From: Nocardia colli | Lineage (GTDB): Bacteria; Actinomycetota; Actinomycetes; Mycobacteriales; Mycobacteriaceae | Direction of reading: 5' to 3' | Assembly: GCF_008704205.1 (NCBI RefSeq) | Contig: NZ_VXLC01000010.1 | Location: 186,001 to 250,000, forward strand | DNA length: 64,000 bases | In this document: one piece after another, positions 34,186 to 42,027 of the stretch | How the letters are laid out: each line of letters starts with the position of its first letter | Numbering within the stretch: position 1 is the stretch's first letter | Notes under the pieces: generated by a model | The model's database searches: none | Told to the model about the DNA's origin: nothing | Seen by the model: only the letters and a program-made list of their open reading frames with translations | Made by a program: the position numbers and the translations under genes

Positions 34186-35331
34186 TCAGAGCCCGCGCGC
34201 GATGATCTCCTTCATGATCTCGTTGGTGCCGCCGTAGATCTTCTGGATCCGCGAATCGGTGAAGATCCGCGCGATCGGATACTCGGCCATGTAGCCGTAG
34301 CCGCCGAACAGCTGCAAACAGCGGTCGGCCAGGATGTTCTGCTGCTCGGACAGCCACAGCTTCGCCTTGGCCGCGGTGGGGATGTCCAGCTCGCCGCGGA
34401 CGTGCTTCTCCACGCAGTCGTCGAGGAAGCTCCAGCCGACGGTGACCGCCGTATCGCATTCGGCCAGCGTGAATTTGGTGTTCTGGAAGCCGAACAGCGG
34501 CTTGCCGAAGGCGGTGCGCTCCCTGGTGTATTCCAGGGTCAGCTCGACCGTCTTCTCCATCGTCGCCATCGCGGTGACGGCGATGATCAGCCGCTCCTGC
34601 GCGAGCTGCTGCATCAGCTGGATGAAACCCTGGTTCTCCGCCTCGCCGATCAGGTTCGTCCGCGGCACCCGCACCTCGTCGAAGAACAGCTCGCAGGTGT
34701 CCTGCCCGTGCTGGCCGATCTTGTGCAGATTGCGCCCGCGCCGGAACCCCTCGCGGGTGGTCTCGACCGCGATCAGCGAGAGCCCGCCCGCGCCGCCCTG
34801 CTCGTTGGTCTTGGCGACGACCAGCACCAGGTCGGCCAGGAAACCGTTGGAGATGAACGTCTTCGCGCCGTTGACCACGTACTCGTCGCCCTGCACCGTC
34901 GCGGTGGTGCGGATCGCCTGCAGGTCCGATCCGGTGCCCGGCTCGGTCATCGCGATCGCCGCGACGATCTCGCCGGAGGCCAGCTTGGGCAGCCAGGTCT
35001 TCTTCTGCTCGTCCGTGCCGTATCCGGCGATGTAGTGCGCGATGATCGTGCTGTGCACCGGACCGCCGAAGCTGGGCGCCAGCGCGCGCACCTGTTCGAT
35101 GGCGATCACCGCGTCGTGCCGGAAGTCCCCGCCCCCGCCGCCGAACTCCTCCGGCACGCTCGGGCACAGCAGGCCGAGCTGGCCGGCCCGCAACCACACC
35201 TCGCGGTCGATGTGCTGCTGCTCGGCCCAGCGCTCCTCGTGCGGCGCGCACTCTTTACCGAAGAAGTCGCGCGACAGCTCCGCCAGCGCATCCATTTCCG
35301 CATCCATCCACCGTGAGCGGTGCTTTGCCAT
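34186..35331 (-). CDS. acyl-CoA dehydrogenase
   Basis: 381 residues from ATG 35331 (protein beginning MAKHRSRWMD). FAD-dependent enzyme: AMTEPGTGSDLQ (flavin loop), the RTAFGKPL region and the C-terminal GGYGYMAEYPIARIFTDSR and GGTNEIMKEI motifs. The catalytic glutamate is expected in the YGGTNE segment, as in long-chain types. Introduces the alpha-beta double bond in acyl-CoAs. Its track extension to 35508 is unsupported. Confidence 0.9.
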   Translation of the reverse strand: MAKHRSRWMDAEMDALAELSRDFFGKECAPHEERWAEQQHIDREVWLRAGQLGLLCPSVPEEFGGGGGDFRHDAVIAIEQVRALAPSFGGPVHSTIIAHYIAGYGTDEQKKTWLPKLASGEIVAAIAMTEPGTGSDLQAIRTTATVQGDEYVVNGAKTFISNGFLADLVLVVAKTNEQGGAGGLSLIAVETTREGFRRGRNLHKIGQHGQDTCELFFDEVRVPRTNLIGEAENQGFIQLMQQLAQERLIIAVTAMATMEKTVELTLEYTRERTAFGKPLFGFQNTKFTLAECDTAVTVGWSFLDDCVEKHVRGELDIPTAAKAKLWLSEQQNILADRCLQLFGGYGYMAEYPIARIFTDSRIQKIYGGTNEIMKEIIARGL

Positions 35332-35681
35332 GTTCGCCCGTCCCTTCGCGCAGCCGACGCCGTCGTCTTCTCCCCACGGTAGGAATTCGCAGGTCCCGCG
35401 GGTAAGGACCGAGCCGCCCGAATCCGATGACCGCAGCGCTTGCCCGCGGCGATATCGCCGATCGAAACGCCGGCGGCCGCAGGCCGAACGGATATCGATC
35501 GAATACATGGGTCGGGCACCGCGACACCGAACTGCCAGGACATGAATGTTCGAGTGAACTGGGCGACGACGAATACCGCTCCCCAGTTGGCGAACATAGC
35601 GACACCTGCGCGGCGAATGCGTTCGTGAATGTGAACGGCGGTACCGCGCAGAATCCTATTGCGGTGCGCGCAACGTTTGAA

Positions 35682-35721
35682 GGTTTATTGCGTCGAAGTT
35701 CGATCTTCGACGCAATAAACC
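35682..35721. repeat. 17-bp perfect inverted repeat
   Basis: GGTTTATTGCGTCGAAG, then a TTCGAT loop, then its exact complement. The arms are about 47% GC, well below the local average, and no T-run follows. It is neither needed as a terminator (a better one lies 45 bp on) nor a known operator to me. Confidence 0.75.
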
Positions 35722-35766
35722 TCGAAAGCAGATAATTGCTGGATACAGCGTTAGCCGGACATACGC

Positions 35767-35798
35767 GAGCCGCCGTCCGGTGCTCCGGACGGCGGCTC
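35767..35798. terminator. desA1 terminator
   Basis: Perfect 14-bp stem GAGCCGCCGTCCGG/CCGGACGGCGGCTC with TGCT loop, 22 bp beyond the desA1 stop. Confidence 0.8.
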
Positions 35799-35819
35799 GT
35801 GGTCGATCGGGGTGCGAGC

Positions 35820-36791
35820 TCAGCTCGCGGTGCTGCTCGCCATCTGGCGGTCGGCCTTGGCGGCCTCGCGGGCGAGCATGCGGTCGCGCTGCTCCTCGAA
35901 CTTCAGCACGTCCTTGCCGAGCTTGTCCAGGTAGGCGGCGAGCCGCTCGCGGCAGGCCTCGCCGCGGCCGGTGAAGTCCTCGCGCTCGAAGATGTTCCAC
36001 TTCTTGAGCACCGGCTGCACCACCTCTTCCATGTGCTGGCGCAGGTCGTAGATGCCGTGCTTGGCCATCAGGACGCCGTTGCGGCGGAAGTTGGGCATGC
36101 CCGCGCCGGGCATCTGGAAGTTCTCCAGGATCAGCGTGATGGCCTCGATCGCCTGGTCCGGAGACAGGTCGAGCGCGGCGGCGCACATGTTGCGGTAGAA
36201 GATCATGTGCAGGTTCTCGTCCGCGGCGACGCGCTGGAGCATGCGGTCGGCGATCGGGTCGTCACAGACCTTGCCGGTGTTGCGGTGGCTGACGCGGGTG
36301 GCCAGCTCCTGGAAGGTCACGTACGCGACGGAGTGCAGGAAGCCGGCGTCGGCCTCGGTCGGCGACGCGAAACCGTTGGTCATGTGGATCATCCGCGCCT
36401 CTTCGAGGGCGACCGGATCGACGCCGCGGGTGACCACCAGGTAGTCCCGCATCACGATGCCGTGCCGGTTCTCCTCGGCGGTCCAGCGGCCGACCCAGGT
36501 ACCCCAGGCACCGTCCTGGGAGAAGTTCTCGGCGATCTCGCGGTGGTAGGAGGGGAGGTTGTCCTCGGTCAGCAGATTGGTGACCATGGCGGCCTTCGCG
36601 ACTTCGCTCAACCGGGACTGCTCAGGATCCCAGTCGATGCCCCCGAGTGCGGCGAAATTGCGGCCTTCATCCCACGGGACGTAGTCGTGCGGATGCCATT
36701 CCTTTGCCAAGGAGAAGTGCCGGTTGACGTTTTCTGCGGCAACCGGCTCCAACTCCGTAAGAAGCTCGAGTTGAGTCAGATCCCTTGCCAT
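35820..36791 (-). CDS. desA1: acyl-ACP desaturase DesA1
   Basis: 323 residues from ATG 36791 (protein beginning MARDLTQLELL). Soluble di-iron desaturase: TAEENRH and AADENLH supply the iron ligands. It introduces a double bond into long acyl-ACP chains; in mycobacteria DesA1 is essential for mycolic acid synthesis. Order after LCP and dus mirrors Rv0824c, though here the CoA-gene block is inserted. The longer frame to 36929 is not supported. Confidence 0.93.
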   Translation of the reverse strand: MARDLTQLELLTELEPVAAENVNRHFSLAKEWHPHDYVPWDEGRNFAALGGIDWDPEQSRLSEVAKAAMVTNLLTEDNLPSYHREIAENFSQDGAWGTWVGRWTAEENRHGIVMRDYLVVTRGVDPVALEEARMIHMTNGFASPTEADAGFLHSVAYVTFQELATRVSHRNTGKVCDDPIADRMLQRVAADENLHMIFYRNMCAAALDLSPDQAIEAITLILENFQMPGAGMPNFRRNGVLMAKHGIYDLRQHMEEVVQPVLKKWNIFEREDFTGRGEACRERLAAYLDKLGKDVLKFEEQRDRMLAREAAKADRQMASSTAS

Positions 36792-37074
36792 GTATGAACC
36801 CTTCAGTCTGTGCGTCCGGTCGAGCAGGTCATCCCCCCAAGGTAGACCGATGCCGTGCGGCCATACCTTACGGCACCGTAGGTGTGATGCGAAACGCATC
36901 CGAATGCCTGTTGATGCCCCGTGATGCACGTCATACGCCGTCGTTGGCGTTCGGCGACCACTGTCGAGTGTATGGCTTCGGCCCGCAGCGAGGGGACTAT
37001 CGCTACGGGCCGAGAAGTGTTAGCCCGGCGTGCTGCACTGCACACGCCGGGGCAAATTGCATAGTGCGCCCAGC
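36792..37074. promoter_or_regulatory. desA1 upstream region with dyad
   Basis: A 283-bp gap. A perfect dyad GATGCG-AAA-CGCATC lies at 36886-36900, about 95 bp before the desA1 ATG, with a second GTGATGC copy near 36922. It is a plausible repressor site; mycobacterial desA1 is known to be repressed by the TetR protein MadR, but I cannot confirm that this is its motif. Confidence 0.45.
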
Positions 37075-37674
37075 TCAGCGTTTCCCGCCGAAGAGGCCGC
37101 CGAGCACGTTGCCCAGCGCGCCGCCGGCATTCTTGGCCAGCGCCTCGCCGATCGCGCCGCCGATGCCGCCGCTCTTGCTGCTGCCGCCGAGCAGGCCGCC
37201 GAGGATGTCGCCGATGTCGCCGATGCCGCCGTTGCCGGCCGGCTGGGTCTGCGGCGCCGCGTTGCCGCCGCCACCGGTCATCTGCTTGGCCAGGTAGGCG
37301 AGCACGATCGGGGCGAGAATCGGCATCAGCTTGGCGATCAGGTCGTTGCCGCCGGTGCCCTCGGTCGCGCCGAGGGTGCTGATCACCGTGTTCTTCTCCT
37401 GGCCGAAGACGTTCTCGACGATCTTCGAGCCGTCGGTGACGTCGACCTTGTCGATGTCCACCTGGCCTTCGCCCTCGACCAGGTCGCCGTGGTTGTCCAG
37501 GGCGCCGACCAGGGAGGCCGCGCCGTCGGGCTGGGTCGCGTTCGCCTGCAGACCGCCGAGCAGGGTGGGCAGCGCGGCCTTGACCGCGTTGGTCGCGGTG
37601 CTCTCGTCGACGCCGAGCTTCGCGGCGATCTGGCCGATCGGTACCTGGGAGAGCAAATCATCGAAGGAAGTCAT
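37075..37674 (-). CDS. DUF937 domain protein
   Basis: 199 residues. The N-terminal 60 residues (SFDDLLSQVPIGQIAAKLGVDESTATNAVKAALPTLLGGL, by key residues DLLSQVP and LPTLLGGL) match DUF937, an alpha-helical family related to YidB. The C-terminal third is glycine-rich with helical repeats. No signal peptide. Function unknown. Single gene. Confidence 0.78.
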   Translation of the reverse strand: MTSFDDLLSQVPIGQIAAKLGVDESTATNAVKAALPTLLGGLQANATQPDGAASLVGALDNHGDLVEGEGQVDIDKVDVTDGSKIVENVFGQEKNTVISTLGATEGTGGNDLIAKLMPILAPIVLAYLAKQMTGGGGNAAPQTQPAGNGGIGDIGDILGGLLGGSSKSGGIGGAIGEALAKNAGGALGNVLGGLFGGKR

Positions 37675-37833
37675 CAGCTCCGCCTTGTCGAGGGATGACC
37701 GGGATTGCCCGTGTCGCGCTCACAGTAGGGGAATGCCCGGAGGGAGTGTGGTGTTTCGAACCCGCGCGCCGAGGGCGCGTTGCAAGTATGGCCCGGCCGC
37801 CGGAGCCGGCGACAGTCCAGCTGAAACGAGAGC

Positions 37834-37857
37834 GGGCGCCCGGTAGACCGGGCGCCC
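37834..37857. terminator. tRNA-Lys terminator
   Basis: 10-bp GC-only stem GGGCGCCCGG/CCGGGCGCCC with TAGA loop, 6 bp beyond the 3' end of the minus-strand tRNA. Confidence 0.7.
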
Positions 37858-37863
37858 GACGAG

Positions 37864-37936
37864 TGCCCCCAGTAGGGCTCGAACCTACGACCTGCGGATT
37901 AAAAGTCCGTAGCTCTACCAACTGAGCTATAGGGGC
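37864..37936 (-). tRNA. tRNA-Lys (anticodon UUU)
   Basis: 73 nt folding as a cloverleaf: acceptor GCCCCTA with TGGGGGC and discriminator A, D-arm AGCTCAGTTGGTAGAGC, anticodon loop with TTT (ACTTTTAAT), and T-arm GGTTCGAGCC. CCA is not encoded. Confidence 0.95.
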
Positions 37937-38161
37937 GCGGTGGGCCAGTGTAGTGGGCGCGGCGCGATGGCCCAAATGGGGGAGCGGGGCGAGTCGCGGG
38001 CCGGCGGCGGCTCGGATCGCAAGGGCCGGCGAGTAGTGGCAATCTGACGCCGAGACTTGTTGTCGCGCCTAGTAACGCGCGATGTGTGGCTCGCGATCTC
38101 GCCGGTAAACATTTGGTACCCAACTTTGTTCATTGCGCCGAGAATTGGCTACCATCCAATC

Positions 38162-38290
38162 ATGTTGGCTAGCAATGTCTTTGGATTTGCGGGGGGTGAG
38201 GGGCCTGAGCTCGGGCGCATGTGCGGGTGGGGTGAGCGGGCGGGCTGCCCACGATGGCCCGCGCTCCGGTCGGCCGGTCTCCTCGGGTGA
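38162..38290 (+). CDS. possible leaderless 42-residue ORF
   Basis: ATG 38162 lies 6 nt after TACCAT (38150-38155), with TTGTTC about 18 nt further upstream, the pattern of a leaderless promoter. The frame gives 42 residues beginning MLASNVFGFAGGEGPELGR with three cysteines or more basic residues later. No similarity is known to me. The promoter-like context is the only support. Confidence 0.25.
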   Translation: MLASNVFGFAGGEGPELGRMCGWGERAGCPRWPALRSAGLLG

Positions 38291-38663
38291 ACGTTGCTGG
38301 GACGCTGTCGAATTGGGGGAACGAGCACAGAGGGAAGCTTGGTTGCTTGATGTTTGCTGTAACAGTAAACCGAACCGGTCAGTTACCTGACTCGTCGGTT
38401 TGCCGCGTGTCGGAAGGGGATTCCGGGTACGGTGACGACTTGATGAATTCCGTAAGAATCGTCTACTCGTCCGGTGATTCGGAATTCGGCTTATCGTTGA
38501 TGTGCCCGAACGTGTCGCGAGCGGTCCGGCCGATCGTGACTTCCCTGGAGACAACGCCGCAGGAGGCAGATCCGAGACGAAGAAATACCCGGGTGCGCAC
38601 CCCCTGCGGCGCACCCGGGCAGGAAAACTATACCAGCTGGTGTGTTTCAGGTTTTTCGCAAGT

Positions 38664-38703
38664 TTTCGTACCGAAAGTTTGAAACTGGGCGAAAACCCGG
38701 TTT
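38664..38703 (+). promoter_or_regulatory. dyads upstream of the TetR gene
   Basis: TTTCG-TAC-CGAAA (38664-38676), AACTGGG/CCCGGTT (38683-38702, one mismatch) and AAACC-C-GGTTT (38693-38703) lie 94-133 bp before the regulator ATG. Butyrolactone-receptor operators have AACCGGTT-like cores, so autoregulation here is plausible. Confidence 0.4.
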
Positions 38704-38796
38704 GAAGTATTGATAAAACTCATAACTTCGCGCCAAGGGCCCGTTCCTTTGGGGGTGGCTGTTTGGCGGCGAGTAGGCTTCGGAGGCGTTTCGAGC

Positions 38797-39462
38797 ATGG
38801 CACGGCAGCAAGAGCGGGCCCGCCGGACACGTGCGGCGATTATCAGGTCCGCCGCCGTTGAGTTCGGGAAGAGCGGCTATGCCGCTGCATCGCTCAACCG
38901 CATATTGGAAGGGTCGCGTGCCACCAAGGGCGCCATGTACTTCCATTTCGATTCCAAGGAAGATCTAGCACGCGCCGTACTGGAGACGGCGGTCGAACGC
39001 TATCGCGCATCGGCCGAGCGTTGGCTCGGCCGAACGGATCTCGGACCACTGGACGTCATGCACGGCATGATCGACGAGATGGCATTGCGGCTCGAGCACG
39101 ACATCATCGTGCAGGCCGAATACCGGTTGATCATCGAGCCCGACTTCTATCGGGACGTGCAAACCGGCGGTGGGCGAATACTCGGGCGCGCCGTCCGCGC
39201 GCTCGCGGTCCGCTCCATCGACCAAGGGCAGTTGCGCGCCGACGCGGACGCGGACCGGTTCACCCGCACACTGACCGCCGCGCTGGCCGGCCAGCGCTAC
39301 ATGGTCGACGCGCACGGCACCGGCATCGATCTGCGCGCGCGCTTCGAGGAGGCGCTCGAGGTGGTCATCGAGTCCATGTCCACCACCGAGTGGGCGGAGA
39401 AGTTCCGCAACGACGGCTGGCGCACCCACGCCCGCCTCGAAGAGCTCAGTTTGGGACTCTGA
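38797..39462 (+). CDS. TetR regulator, gamma-butyrolactone receptor-like
   Basis: 221 residues from ATG 38797, after GGAGG. The N-terminal helix-turn-helix begins MARQQERARRTRAAIIRSA and includes the pattern SLNRILEGSRATKGAMYFHF, close to ScbR/ArpA autoregulator receptors of Streptomyces. The ligand domain contains conserved tryptophan (AERWLGR) and DVMHGMIDE. Such proteins bind butyrolactone-type signals and control secondary metabolism. No butyrolactone synthase is in the window. Could also be a general TetR. Confidence 0.78.
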   Translation: MARQQERARRTRAAIIRSAAVEFGKSGYAAASLNRILEGSRATKGAMYFHFDSKEDLARAVLETAVERYRASAERWLGRTDLGPLDVMHGMIDEMALRLEHDIIVQAEYRLIIEPDFYRDVQTGGGRILGRAVRALAVRSIDQGQLRADADADRFTRTLTAALAGQRYMVDAHGTGIDLRARFEEALEVVIESMSTTEWAEKFRNDGWRTHARLEELSLGL

Positions 39463-39557
39463 ACAGCCGATTTGGGAATCGAGTCCGGTCTGTCATAAGC
39501 TAACCGGGCTCCCAACGGATAGCCGTTGAAGCCGGTTCCGGAGAAATCCGGAGACGA

Positions 39558-39630
39558 GCCCCCTTCGTCTAGCGGCCTAGGACGCCGCCCTTTCAAGGCG
39601 GTAGCGCGGGTTCGAATCCCGTAGGGGGTA
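39558..39630 (+). tRNA. tRNA-Glu (anticodon UUC)
   Basis: 73 nt: acceptor GCCCCCT with AGGGGGT, anticodon loop CTTTCAA (TTC), T-arm GGGTTCGAATCCC. First of a three-tRNA cluster. Confidence 0.95.
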
Positions 39631-39658
39631 CGGTCTTCGGACCGTTGGTAGTATGCAA

Positions 39659-39732
39659 GGCCCTGTGGCGCAGTTGGTTAGCGCGCCGCCCTGTCACGGC
39701 GGAGGTCGCGGGTTCGAGTCCCGTCAGGGTCG
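39659..39732 (+). tRNA. tRNA-Asp (anticodon GUC)
   Basis: 74 nt: acceptor GGCCCTG with CAGGGTC, discriminator G, anticodon loop CTGTCAC (GTC), T-arm GGGTTCGAGTCCC. Confidence 0.95.
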
Positions 39733-39791
39733 CAAGTGAGGCGCCGGAGCAATCCGGCGTTTCGCGTATGGCATTCAACTCGGGTGCCTGC

Positions 39792-39865
39792 GGCCAGGTA
39801 GCTCAGTTGGTACGAGCGTCCGCCTGAAAAGCGGAAGGTCGCCGGTTCGATCCCGGCCCTGGCCA
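39792..39865 (+). tRNA. tRNA-Phe (anticodon GAA)
   Basis: 74 nt: acceptor GGCCAGG with CCTGGCC, discriminator A, anticodon loop CTGAAAA (GAA), T-arm CGGTTCGATCCCG. Confidence 0.95.
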
Positions 39866-39878
39866 CAAAACTCGTAGG

Positions 39879-39913
39879 CGAGCCCTGCACGCGGAGTGCG
39901 CGTGCGGGGCTCG
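39879..39913 (+). terminator. tRNA cluster terminator
   Basis: 14-bp stem CGAGCCCTGCACGC/GCGTGCGGGGCTCG (one G-T pair) with 7-nt loop, followed by TTTTGTT. Confidence 0.85.
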
Positions 39914-39928
39914 TTTTGTTCGTTTCTT

Positions 39929-39982
39929 GTGGGGGTGCAACCCCCACGCCCCGCTCGGCGGGGCTTCGCCCCCCGAACCCCC
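39929..39982. repeat. REP-like double hairpin element
   Basis: GTGGGGGT/ACCCCCAC around GCA, directly followed by GCCCCGC/GCGGGGC around TCG and a C-rich tail. GC-rich double hairpins of this wording recur between genes in many high-GC actinomycetes, often after tRNA or coding regions. Only one copy was noticed in this window. Confidence 0.5.
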
Positions 39983-40136
39983 TTGGGCTGTGGTCGCCTT
40001 TTGGGGGCGGGCTGCGGATTCGACCTGGTCGAGATCTGCTTGGTGTGGTTCTCCTCCCGGACTCCCTCCCTTGTAATGCAATCCGCGCGAGCTGGCCTTG
40101 GGTCTGGCTGTTGTATCCGTTTCTCTCTTGTATGCC

Positions 40137-40171
40137 TTGACAGTTATATAACTGTAGGGGAATATGTAGGG
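40137..40171 (+). promoter_or_regulatory. arsR-type promoter with operator palindrome
   Basis: TTGACA (40137-40142) and GAATAT (40160-40165), 17 nt apart, with a perfect 16-bp palindrome ACAGTTATATAACTGT (40140-40155) overlapping the -35 and spacer. The -10 ends 6 nt before the GTG at 40172, so the message is probably leaderless and self-repressed by the ArsR product. Confidence 0.75.
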
Positions 40172-40489
40172 GTGACCACGGCTAGCGTTTTTCAGGTGTT
40201 GGGGGAGCCGAGCAGGTTGGCGATCCTCGAGGTTTTGCGGCAGGGGGAGCAGCCGGTGGGGGAGTTGGTGGGGCGGGTGGGGCTTAGTCAGCCTGCGGTT
40301 TCGAAGCATCTTCGGGTGTTGAAGGAGGCGGGGTTGGTTGAGGTTCGGGTGGAGGCGCAGCGGCGGGTGTATCGGATTCGGACGGAGCCGCTGGTGGGGG
40401 TTGACGATTGGCTGGCGCCTTATCGCCGGTTGTGGAGCACGCATCTCGATCTATTGGAAGAACATCTCGAGCGACGGAGGCAGGAATGA
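40172..40489 (+). CDS. ArsR-family transcriptional regulator
   Basis: 105 residues from GTG 40172: winged helix with FQVLGEPSRLAILEVLRQG and the recognition helix LSQPAVSKHLRVLKEAGLV. No metal-binding cysteines, so it belongs to the ArsR group that pairs with SRPBCC proteins. Overlaps the next ATG (ATGA). Adjacent perfect palindrome suggests autoregulation. The frame upstream to 39896 is intergenic. Confidence 0.88.
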   Translation: MTTASVFQVLGEPSRLAILEVLRQGEQPVGELVGRVGLSQPAVSKHLRVLKEAGLVEVRVEAQRRVYRIRTEPLVGVDDWLAPYRRLWSTHLDLLEEHLERRRQE

Positions 40490-40980
40490 GTCAGGCAGAG
40501 CTTCGTACCGATGGGGCGCGGCCGGCGGTGCGGCTGGAACGGAAGCTGGCGGATCCGCCGGCGGTGGTGTGGCAGGCGATCACGGAGCGGGAGCAGTTGC
40601 GGGCCTGGTTCCCGTGCGACGTGGAGGTGGTCGGCGGTGTGTGGGAGGTGGGGGCGGCGATCACGTTCGACTTCGGCGACGAGATGGGTGGAAGTACGCT
40701 CAGCGGTGAGGTATTCGCGGTCGATGAGCCGAAGCTGCTTGCGTTCAGCTGGGGCGAGGAACGGTTGCAGTTCGAGCTGACGCCGCACGGGAGCGGGACT
40801 CTGCTGGTCTTGATCGATGAGCTGCCGGCCGATTCCGCGGCCCGCAACGCCGCCGGTTGGGACGAGTGCCTCGACCGCCTGGCTGGGCTCGAGCCCGTCG
40901 ACTGGAAATCCCGCTTCGACACCTACTCCGCGACCTTCGAACCCCTCGTCGGCCCCCAGGCGGGCCCGCCCACCGAGTGA
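40486..40980 (+). CDS. SRPBCC (AHSA1-like) protein
   Basis: 164 residues. Opens RLERKLADPPAVVWQAITEREQLRAWF (key residues ADPPAVVW and LRAWF), the start of Aha1/SRPBCC domains, followed by FSWG and the C-terminal GWDECLDRLAGL helix. Such proteins are regularly coupled to ArsR regulators of this type; the ligand is not known. Confidence 0.85.
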   Translation: MSQAELRTDGARPAVRLERKLADPPAVVWQAITEREQLRAWFPCDVEVVGGVWEVGAAITFDFGDEMGGSTLSGEVFAVDEPKLLAFSWGEERLQFELTPHGSGTLLVLIDELPADSAARNAAGWDECLDRLAGLEPVDWKSRFDTYSATFEPLVGPQAGPPTE

Positions 40981-41088
40981 TTCACCGCGAGCGGGACCTG
41001 GCGGCGGCGAAACGCGAGTAGCGCCACCGTCAGGTCCCGCTCGGCGTCGTGGGGGTGTGGTCCGGCGCTCCCGTAGGCTGGCCGGGTC

Positions 41089-41769
41089 ATGCTGACCCTC
41101 CTTCTAGCGCTCGCGGGTTTCGCGTTTCTGGATTCGCTGGATGTGCTGCTGGTGGGGGTTACGACGGCGGTGGTGGCGGACAGCCGGATCGGGCGGCGGT
41201 CGCCGGTGCCGGGTGGGGTGAGTTTCATCGCGGGGGTTTTCGCGGTTACCACCGCTTTCGGCATCTGTACGGTGCTCGGGTTGAACTTCCTGACGGGGCT
41301 GGTGGAGTTCGAACTGACGCCGGGGGTGCGGTATTGGGGTGAGTTGGGGTTGGGGATGGTGTTGATCGCCATCAGCCGGGTTCCGGTGGCTAACCGGACC
41401 GAGCCGCCGGCCTGGGCGGCGGCGGTGCGGCGGCGGCCGTGGTTGTTCGGATTCGTCGGGATGGCAATCGGTCTCGTGCAGGCGCCGACGGCGGTGCCGT
41501 ATCTGGCGGGGCTGGCGATGATCTCGGCGCAGGATCCGTTGCCGGTGTTGTGGCCGCTGATCGTGGTCGCGTATTGCGCGCTGGCGCTGTTGCCGCCATT
41601 GCTGGTGCTGCTGTTGTCCCTGCGCCGGACCCCGCGGGCGCGGCGCGTCTACCGCGCCGTGGTGCGGATCCTCACTCGCTACGCCCCACCCGCATTACGT
41701 GTTCTTTTCGTGCTTTTCGGCACAGTTCTGGTGGTCGACGCACTCGTCCACTTCCGCCACCTCTGGTAA
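41089..41769 (+). CDS. GAP-family membrane protein
   Basis: 226 residues with about six membrane helices and the LysE-like opening LTLLLALAGFAFLDSLDVLLVG. It resembles the actinobacterial GAP (Sap, sulfolipid-addressing) family, thought to export lipids or small molecules. No ribosome site is evident. Substrate unknown. Confidence 0.65.
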   Translation: MLTLLLALAGFAFLDSLDVLLVGVTTAVVADSRIGRRSPVPGGVSFIAGVFAVTTAFGICTVLGLNFLTGLVEFELTPGVRYWGELGLGMVLIAISRVPVANRTEPPAWAAAVRRRPWLFGFVGMAIGLVQAPTAVPYLAGLAMISAQDPLPVLWPLIVVAYCALALLPPLLVLLLSLRRTPRARRVYRAVVRILTRYAPPALRVLFVLFGTVLVVDALVHFRHLW

Positions 41770-41859
41770 CCCATGCCGCGAGCGGCTCGCGAATCGCGAG
41801 CCGGCCCGATGATCTTGGAAATGGGGTTGAACGGGCGCTGACGGTGGAATGCTGGGGGC

Positions 41860-42027
41860 ATGGCTGAGCGCTGGTATTACTGCTTGAAGCACAAGCGGGC
41901 CGAAAAGGGCAGGCAGTGCTGGTTCCAGGATCGGATGGGGCCGTACCCGGACCAGGCGACCGCGGAACGGGCACTGGAGATCGTCAAGGCGCGCAATGCG
42001 CAGGCCGATTCCGGGGACGAGGACTGA
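41860..42027 (+). CDS. small conserved-type protein (SPOR-like, 55 residues)
   Basis: ATG 41860 gives 55 residues: AERWYYCLKHKRAEKG, then QCWFQDRMGPYPDQATAERALEIV, which reads as one strand-helix unit of a SPOR-like or tRNA-binding-like mini domain, ending acidic (DSGDED). Codon use is that of a normal gene (GC-rich third positions). Two cysteines are present. I recall similar short proteins in mycolata but cannot name a function. Confidence 0.7.
   Translation: MAERWYYCLKHKRAEKGRQCWFQDRMGPYPDQATAERALEIVKARNAQADSGDED

Larger units (their letters stand above)
35332..35819. other. intergenic with perfect inverted repeat
   Basis: A 488-bp gap without a convincing gene. It holds the upstream region of the acyl-CoA dehydrogenase gene, a perfect 17-bp inverted repeat (35682-35721, see repeat entry) and the desA1 terminator. 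Part of it is AT-richer than its neighbours. Confidence 0.55.
37937..38796. other. 860-bp region without clear genes upstream of TetR gene
   Basis: GC content is clearly lower than in the neighbours and no frame has typical codon use. It carries one leaderless-type start (38162), several TetR-type dyads near 38660-38705 and short repeats of an AACCGG kind near 38370. It may be a degraded gene or an extended control region. Confidence 0.5.

Noticed and set aside
35682..35721. Inverted repeat as the end of an insertion sequence.
   Set aside because: No transposase, second terminus or target duplication is visible nearby.
38254..38682. A 142-codon plus-strand frame in the low-GC gap.
   Set aside because: Codon use and composition do not look coding, no ribosome site or known motif, and it overlaps the dyads before the TetR gene.
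37864..39865. tRNA cluster as an integration site of a genomic island.
   Set aside because: No integrase gene or repeated tRNA 3' end was found; the low-GC gap alone is not enough.
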